The notes under the pieces are model-generated. The model saw only the letters and a list, made by a program, of their open reading frames with translations. It did not search any database and was not told the DNA's origin. A program made the translations under genes and the position numbers. Below, in pieces: positions 63,768 to 64,000 of a stretch of 64,000 nucleotides of DNA (positions are counted from its first letter, which is position 1; each line of letters begins with the position of its first letter). Origin of the DNA: Bacteroidota bacterium (lineage in GTDB: Bacteria > Bacteroidota > Bacteroidia > UBA4408); NCBI GenBank assembly GCA_016718805.1, contig JADKCP010000011.1:310001-374000 (forward strand), in the 5' to 3' direction.

Positions 63768-64000
63768 GTCAAGTATTGATTTTATTAAACAACAATTTCC
63801 CAATCTAGATTTTATTCCATTACATGCACCTGTATTTAATGGTAATGAAAAGAAATACCTGATGGAATGCATCGATTCTACTTTTGTTAGTTCGGTTGGA
63901 AAGTTTGTAGATGAATTTGAATTAAATCTAGCCAAATATACCGGGGCTAAATATGCTGTTGCTGCTGTTAACGGAACAGCTGCCTTACATATGGCAATGT
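63760..64000 (+). CDS. legC: LegC-type sugar aminotransferase (3' end outside window)
   Basis: 80 codons visible from ATG 63760, which lies 8 bases inside legB. The N-terminus reads LDFIPLHAPVFNGNEKKYLM, then ECIDSTFVSSVGKFVDEFEL, AKYTGAKYAVAAVNGTAALH. This is the start of DegT-family PLP aminotransferases, closest to LegC, which aminates C4 of the legB product. The next expected gene, the LegH acetyltransferase, would lie outside the window. Confidence 0.9.
   Translation, partial: MYKSSIDFIKQQFPNLDFIPLHAPVFNGNEKKYLMECIDSTFVSSVGKFVDEFELNLAKYTGAKYAVAAVNGTAALHMAM

Overview
The window is a chromosomal segment from a low-GC member of the Bacteroidota. Three secreted proteins end in type IX secretion (T9SS) sorting tails (YPNP...). 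Bacteroidota-typical families (DUF5686, DUF4270) are present, several genes are preceded by the phylum's TAnnTTTG -7 promoter motif, and Shine-Dalgarno sequences are weak or absent. I cannot place it more precisely. No rRNA, tRNA, insertion sequence, prophage or CRISPR array was seen, and no gene-free stretch exceeds 300 bases.

Layout. (a) 1-5.7 kb, plus strand: the 3' part of a DUF5686 outer-membrane protein, acpS, then a respiratory block of heme O synthase, two cytochrome oxidase subunit III genes, a subunit IV-like gene and an SCO copper chaperone. (b) 5.7-27.4 kb, mostly minus strand: an accessory, surface-oriented region. It holds a short AraC regulator with an N-terminal CxxC, T9SS proteins, an M28-PDZ peptidase with a TolB-like partner, a TPR-adenylate cyclase, a large ABCG-type transporter, lipoproteins, and a subtilase-like surface protein of about 2,400 residues that is split by one frameshift. 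Many of these genes are followed by their own intrinsic terminator. (c) 27.6-42.8 kb: housekeeping genes clpB, pyrD, HMG-CoA lyase, kdsB, radA, a GT-C transferase, rfaE2-type adenylyltransferase, a flippase-like membrane protein, panC, a half-length glycogen synthase, DUF4270 and glmS. (d) 42.85-56.1 kb, minus strand: a long tightly packed exopolysaccharide operon. It appears to start with a small exosortase substrate (PID-CTERM-like), an exosortase, a small membrane protein and glyA. A sugar aminotransferase (WecE type), an O-antigen polymerase/ligase, four glycosyltransferases, an asparagine-synthase homologue, an acetyltransferase and an FkbM methyltransferase follow. (e) 56.3-64 kb, plus strand: a divergent operon with a Wzc-type tyrosine autokinase carrying a Tyr/Gly tail, followed by neuB, a CBS-nucleotidyltransferase (PtmE type), neuA, neuC, legB and the start of legC. 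This is a legionaminic-acid-type nonulosonate pathway, apparently by the GDP-sugar route.

How it fits together. Regions d and e form one envelope-glycan locus with a divergent control region at about 56.12-56.30 kb. Precursor synthesis (nonulosonic acid, 4-amino-4,6-dideoxyhexose), assembly, chain-length control by the kinase, and an exosortase with a single dedicated tail-bearing substrate lie side by side. The most interesting candidates are the exosortase/polyproline substrate pair, the Tyr-Gly kinase tail, the NQ(K/R)GLVN heptads and non-canonical active site of the giant subtilase-like protein, the perfect hairpin plus T-tract inside the start of the DUF4270 gene, and the CxxC-AraC regulator beside the copper chaperone.
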